Source: Actinomycetes bacterium
Lineage (GTDB): Bacteria > Actinomycetota > Acidimicrobiia > Acidimicrobiales > Palsa-688
Length of the DNA stretch: 20,645 nucleotides
NCBI GenBank assembly: GCA_021815935.1
Contig: JAKAZH010000007.1
Location: 1 to 20,645 of the forward strand
Direction: 5' to 3'
Shown here: piece by piece, positions 16,903 through 20,645 of the stretch
Layout of the letters: every line of letters starts with the position of its first letter
Numbering within the stretch: position 1 is the stretch's first letter
Position numbers and translations under genes: made by a program
Notes under the pieces: model-generated
Seen by the model: only the letters and a program-made list of their open reading frames with translations
What the model was told of the DNA's origin: nothing
The model's database searches: none

Positions 16903-19040
16903 GCGAGGCGACGGCCGACGCGTTCGGCCGGCTCCATCCCGCCGTCGCTCACCACATCGTCAACAGCCTCGGATGGCGGACGCTGCGCCCCCTGCAAGCC
17001 GAAGCGATCGTCCCCATCCTGGCCGGCGACCACGCGCTCGCTATGGCCCCGACCGCCGGCGGCAAAACCGAGGCTGCCGTGTTCCCCGTGCTCTCCCGCA
17101 TGCTCTCCGAGGAATGGCGAGGGCTGACGGTCCTGTACGTATGCCCGCTACGGGCGCTGCTCAACAACCTCCACGTCCGACTTGAGAGCTACGGGCGACT
17201 CATCGGACGCACGGTCGGCCTTTGGCACGGCGACAGCAGCCAGCCAGAGCGGGACCGGCTACTCGCCGACCCGCCCGACATCCTGCTGACCACACCAGAG
17301 TCAATCGAGTCGATGCTCGTCTCCCGGCGAGTCGACCACCGCCGTTGGTTCGCCAATGTCCGCACCGTCATCATCGACGAGGCCCATGCTTTCGCCGGCG
17401 ATGACCGCGGATGGCACCTCCTCGCAGTCCTCGAGCGCGTTGGCCACCTTGCCGGACGCGAGCTGCAACGCATCGCCCTCTCCGCCACGGTAGGAAACCC
17501 GGACGACCTGCTCGCCTGGCTCACCTCTACAAGCACCCGACCTGCCCGGGTCATCAACCCGCCCGTCGAGGGCCTGAAGGTCCCAGACGTCACGCTCGAC
17601 TACGTCGGAAGCCTCGACAACGCCGCCCTCGTCATCTCCCGACTTCACCGCGGCGAGAAGCGGCTCGTGTTCGTCGACAGCCGAGCCCGCGCCGAGAAGC
17701 TCGGCGCCGCGCTCCGAGGCCACGACGTCGAGACCTTCGTCTCACACGGATCGCTCGGACAGGACGAGCGACGGCGAGCCGAGACTGCGTTCGCCGAGGC
17801 GCGCAACTGCGTGATCGTGGCCACGTCCACCCTCGAGCTCGGGATGGACGTGGGTGACCTCGATCGGGTCATCCAGATCGACGCACCGCCCACGGTCGCT
17901 GCGTTCCTCCAACGCCTGGGGCGGACCGGACGCCGGTCTGACACGAGCCGTAACGCGCTGCTCCTTGCGACGAGCGATCAGCACCTCCTGCGGTGCGGGG
18001 CGATCCTCTTGCGCTGGAGTGAGGGCTACGTCGAGCCGATCGTGCCACCACCTCTCCCGCTGCACCTCGCCGCCCAACAGCTCCTCGCTCTCGCCCTCCA
18101 AGAGCGTGGCATCGGCGCAGCCATCTGGTCCGAGTGGCTCGGCAAACCCTTCCTCTTCGGCCCGGAGGTAGAGGCGCTCCTGCCCGAGCTCACCGAACAC
18201 CTCCTCGCGGAGGGCTTCCTCGACGAGCAAGGCGGCATCGTCGGTATCGGCCCCGAGGCCGAAGCCACATTCGGTCACCGGCACTTCATGGAGCTACTCG
18301 CCGTCTTCACTTCGCCACCCGTCATCAGCGTCCGGCACGGCCGAACTGAGATCGGCCATGTGCCCGACGAGGCGCTCCTTGCCAGACCACCCGGTGCCCG
18401 GGCCGGCGGACCATCCGTCCTCGCCCTCGCGGGACGCAGCTGGCACGTCCTCCACGTCGACTGGCCCCGACGCATAGCCCAAGTCGAGCCCACCGACGCA
18501 GCCGGCGTCGCCCGCTGGACTGGCGGCGCCCAACCCCTCGGCGCGCACGTCGCCCGGGGCGTCCGTGCCGTGCTCACCGGCGACGAACCCGGCGGAGTAA
18601 CCCTCAGCAGCCGCGCCACCGAACGCCTCGCTCAGGCCCGCGCTGACAGCTGGTGGGCCAACCCCGACGCCACCACCATCGTCACCGAGCCCAACGGCAA
18701 GACGCTCTGGTGGACCTTTGCCGGCTGGAAGGCGAACCTTTGGCTCGCAGCCATCGCCACCAGCGCCGGTGCCCGAGCCGGGGCCACCTACCTCGACGAC
18801 CTTGCCATTGCACTCGACGCGAGCGCCGACCTCCAGGTCCTGCAGTCCGCAACGACTGAAGCTAAGGCTCACGCCGTGACACTGGCACCGTGGATCACGG
18901 CCGAGGCGGTTGACGGACTGAAGTTCTCGGAGTGCCTTCCGAGGGCCAGAGCGGAGGCTCTTGTCGCTGCACGCCTGGCCGACTTTCCAGCCGTCGCTTC
19001 GGCGCTCGCCGAGCGAGTGACCTCGACCCATCTGTCATGA
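16899..19040 (+). CDS. brxHI: BREX type 2 Lhr-like superfamily 2 helicase BrxHI
   Basis: ATP-dependent DEAH-type helicase of the Lhr-like group (713 residues from the chosen start). The motifs appear in order: LRPLQAEAI (Q-like), I APTAGGKTEAA (50-60, Lys56), Ia PLRALLNNL, II DEAH (160-163), III SAT (195-197), IV LVFVDSRARAEKL, V TSTLELGMDVGDLDRV and VI QRLGRTGRR (338-346). A long C-terminal region of about 350 residues follows, as usual for Lhr-like proteins. The open frame runs further upstream, but that part only mirrors the end of brxD in another frame. GTG 16899 gives the N-terminus SEATADAFGRLHPAV and a GTGA overlap with the brxD stop, matching the coupling pattern of this operon; upstream Shine-Dalgarno similarity is weak (GAGA). 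It is the last gene of the cassette. The nucleic acid it unwinds during defence is unknown. Confidence 0.93.
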   Translation: MSEATADAFGRLHPAVAHHIVNSLGWRTLRPLQAEAIVPILAGDHALAMAPTAGGKTEAAVFPVLSRMLSEEWRGLTVLYVCPLRALLNNLHVRLESYGRLIGRTVGLWHGDSSQPERDRLLADPPDILLTTPESIESMLVSRRVDHRRWFANVRTVIIDEAHAFAGDDRGWHLLAVLERVGHLAGRELQRIALSATVGNPDDLLAWLTSTSTRPARVINPPVEGLKVPDVTLDYVGSLDNAALVISRLHRGEKRLVFVDSRARAEKLGAALRGHDVETFVSHGSLGQDERRRAETAFAEARNCVIVATSTLELGMDVGDLDRVIQIDAPPTVAAFLQRLGRTGRRSDTSRNALLLATSDQHLLRCGAILLRWSEGYVEPIVPPPLPLHLAAQQLLALALQERGIGAAIWSEWLGKPFLFGPEVEALLPELTEHLLAEGFLDEQGGIVGIGPEAEATFGHRHFMELLAVFTSPPVISVRHGRTEIGHVPDEALLARPPGARAGGPSVLALAGRSWHVLHVDWPRRIAQVEPTDAAGVARWTGGAQPLGAHVARGVRAVLTGDEPGGVTLSSRATERLAQARADSWWANPDATTIVTEPNGKTLWWTFAGWKANLWLAAIATSAGARAGATYLDDLAIALDASADLQVLQSATTEAKAHAVTLAPWITAEAVDGLKFSECLPRARAEALVAARLADFPAVASALAERVTSTHLS

Positions 19041-19154
19041 GGCGGTGGCGAAATCTTTGCCATAGTTATATTCTCAGCGAACGCAGGCGCGCACGTGGAT
19101 ACGGCGTCGAGTAGAAACGGCCGCCGGTGCCGAGCGCCAGCTTTCTGGGATCGG

Positions 19155-19421
19155 ATGTCCGCAACCCGCTCGCAAGGCACCTACGACTCGGCGAAGTACC
19201 GGCGGATCGCATCACGGCGAGGACCGCTCAAAGCGATCATCGCTGCGGAACATGCCATGCTCATCGCCATCTGGAACTTGCTCGCCACTTGCGAGTTCAA
19301 CAACGACCCCGGCGGAGACTTTTAAACCCGCCGTAACTGCGCGAAAACCAAGAGATGGACCATAGACCAGCTCAGGCGCATGGGTTACTCGGTCACGCTG
19401 GATCACCACCGGCAAGTTTGA
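19155..19421 (+). pseudogene. IS110-family transposase, 3' remnant with internal stop
   Basis: The translation TYDSAKYRRIASRRGPLKA, then AEHAMLIAIWNLL, then NNDPGGDF matches the C-terminal end of IS110/IS116/IS902-family transposases, DEDD-type recombinases related to RuvC. The expected continuation is present in the same frame beyond a TAA at 19323-19325: TRRNCAKTKRW, then IDQLRRMGYSVTLDHH, ending at TGA 19419-19421. Tyr is normal at the position of this TAA, so a point mutation has broken the frame. The N-terminal catalytic part is missing: the brxHI stop lies only 114 nt upstream and the bases between show no further similarity I can recognise. The left edge given is the nearest in-frame ATG, not a proven boundary. 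It is a dead fragment that marks past insertion next to the defence genes. Family assignment is fairly firm; the subgroup is not. Confidence 0.75.
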
Positions 19422-19491
19422 TACGTCGGACTTGACAGTGCCTGCGTGGAACGGACCAGTTTTAAGTTCACCCGTCCGGCTCTGCACCTAC

Positions 19492-20645
19492 TCAGGGCCC
19501 GCTCGCGACCATCTCCTGGAGGTCGAGCAGGTGTTTCTCAGCGAAGGTGAGTACTACGTCGTCGCCGCACAGGCGGAGCGTCAGGGAAGAAGTGCCGCCA
19601 CCTTCGAGTCGCGTTCGCCATGACCTCACCTGGTCCAGGATGTCATCGGCCTCAACAGGGCCATGCAAAAACTTCGCGGAGCACGAAGCACACAAACACA
19701 GAACGTTGCCTGGGCGGTCCATCCATCGTCGATGCACCCGTGATACGAGGTATACACCCTCGAAGTATGGCGTCCCATCGCGCTTCGCGAATGTTGCTGA
19801 GCAGACCTGACAATGTCCGTCGTACTGCTCAAGGAGGAAATGCCGGACAGCGCCGTCCTTTGACTCCCACACGCGTCTCGGCACGCGTCGGAACCTCTGG
19901 TCCGCACTCGGTTCCAAACCCTTGTCGTCCTCGAGCGTCTCCCGAACACGCGCACGTCGTCGCTCGGGATTGTTCACGTCGCCGCTCACACCGCCTACCG
20001 CCACCTCACCGCTGTGACGAAGCGGGCGGCCGGGCCGACCGAAGGCGTTCGACAGCTCCATTCCGAAGTCGAGAATCCCAATATCGCCAACGTCCGGTTC
20101 CTGTACAAACTCTTCATCAGACCCGTCGACTCCCCCTCCCCTCGATAGCGCAGCGAGGTCCTGCTCGAGCTTCGACACGAGGTCGGGATGAGCGCTGAGA
20201 CCTCGGAGCAATTCTGGACGCAGGCCGAGTTGCTTGCTCGCCTCCTCGACGACCGGCTGCTGCATCCCGAGTGCCCTTGCGAGAACGTCGTCGCGCTTGT
20301 ACCTCTCAGGGAGGTCCTTTAACGAAAGCTCATCCGGTCGATGCAAGGTGCCGTCAGGGCCGGGAAGCCACGCTATCTCCGTGACAGACTGTCCCACAGG
20401 TGATTGAAGATCTTCACGATGAACGCCCGAGAAGTCCTGCCGGTTAGATCTCTCAACGATCCCCGCCAGTAGATGGCGGTTTGGTGCCAGAACGAGGTTC
20501 CATACATATTCGCTGCGGGCGTCGGTCGGGTGACGCAACGCGTAGTCAAGCCCGAAGATCCTTGCACCGGGATCGAATCCGTCTACGCCCCGCTCGTGCC
20601 GGCCCCAACTGCTGACGGTGCGTATGTATCCCAGTTCGTCGGGAT
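19492..20645 (-). CDS. Large protein of unknown function with C-terminal HNH-like Cys-rich domain, 5' end outside the window
   Basis: The frame is open to the right edge, so only the last 383 residues are visible. The TTG at 20538 is not a credible start because the frame continues upstream through DPGARIFGLDYALRHPTD. Counting from that TTG, residues about 1-130 (YVWNLVLAPNRHLL, AWLPGPDGTLHRP, LKDLPERYKRDDVLARALGM) resemble the C-terminal part of bacterial sacsin-like, Hsp90-type ATPase proteins. Residues 131-225 are charged and probably a linker. Residues 235-300 hold CQVC (243-246), His269, and CLCASC (281-286) before KFLHG, the spacing of a zinc-stabilised HNH or HNH-like fold, although the usual central Asn/His pattern is not clear. 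The gene converges on the BREX operon and ends 70 nt from the IS110 remnant. I infer a possible second defence gene. The sacsin assignment is tentative; the Cys-rich domain is seen directly. Confidence 0.6.
   Translation of the reverse strand, partial: PDELGYIRTVSSWGRHERGVDGFDPGARIFGLDYALRHPTDARSEYVWNLVLAPNRHLLAGIVERSNRQDFSGVHREDLQSPVGQSVTEIAWLPGPDGTLHRPDELSLKDLPERYKRDDVLARALGMQQPVVEEASKQLGLRPELLRGLSAHPDLVSKLEQDLAALSRGGGVDGSDEEFVQEPDVGDIGILDFGMELSNAFGRPGRPLRHSGEVAVGGVSGDVNNPERRRARVRETLEDDKGLEPSADQRFRRVPRRVWESKDGAVRHFLLEQYDGHCQVCSATFAKRDGTPYFEGVYLVSRVHRRWMDRPGNVLCLCASCSAKFLHGPVEADDILDQVRSWRTRLEGGGTSSLTLRLCGDDVVLTFAEKHLLDLQEMVASGP

Noticed and set aside
19041..19154. Intrinsic terminator for the BREX operon after brxHI
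   Set aside because: No GC stem followed by a T-tract is visible in these 114 nt.
19432..19465. TTGACA at 19432-19437 as a promoter after the IS110 remnant
   Set aside because: No fitting -10 at 16-18 nt, and it would drive antisense into the end of the minus-strand gene.

Overview
The window is GC-rich, roughly two thirds G+C in the long genes. Its codon use strongly favours G or C in the third position, and its genes are tightly packed with 4-nt overlaps. This fits an actinobacterium or a similar high-GC bacterium, but nothing in the window fixes the genus. No rRNA, tRNA or CRISPR array is visible.

Layout. (i) At the left edge is the 3' part of a tyrosine recombinase/integrase (3-683, +), followed by a 547-nt gap with no supportable gene (684-1230). 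(ii) From 1231 to 19040, six consecutive plus-strand genes form a complete type 2 BREX (Pgl, phage growth limitation) defence cassette in the order pglW-pglX-pglY-pglZ-brxD-brxHI. All six are open and carry their expected key motifs. The junctions are 4-nt overlaps (W/X, Z/D, D/HI), a 10-nt gap (Y/Z) and a 43-nt gap (X/Y), so the genes are probably one operon. (iii) Next comes a decayed 3' fragment of an IS110-family transposase (19155-19421, +), interrupted by a stop codon. (iv) Convergent to all this is the C-terminal part of a larger minus-strand gene (19492 to beyond 20645) ending in a Cys-rich HNH-like domain. Its upstream part resembles the C-terminal region of bacterial sacsin-like proteins.

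How the genes work together. From knowledge of BREX and the Streptomyces Pgl system, PglX methylates adenine at a host-specific motif and marks self DNA. PglW (kinase), PglY and BrxD (P-loop ATPases), PglZ (alkaline-phosphatase fold) and BrxHI (Lhr-like helicase) are needed for restriction of phage replication. The molecular mechanism of restriction is not known. An integrase on one side and an IS remnant plus an unusual second candidate defence gene on the other suggest a mobile defence island.

The core system is already described and is not novel. The points most worth a second look are: a 9-bp stem that exactly fills the pglX-pglY gap; a drop in GC across the presumed target-recognition part of pglX, suggesting specificity exchange; the multi-domain architecture of PglW, including a degenerate kinase and an RNA-polymerase alpha-CTD-like helix-hairpin-helix; and the truncated HNH-like protein at the right edge.
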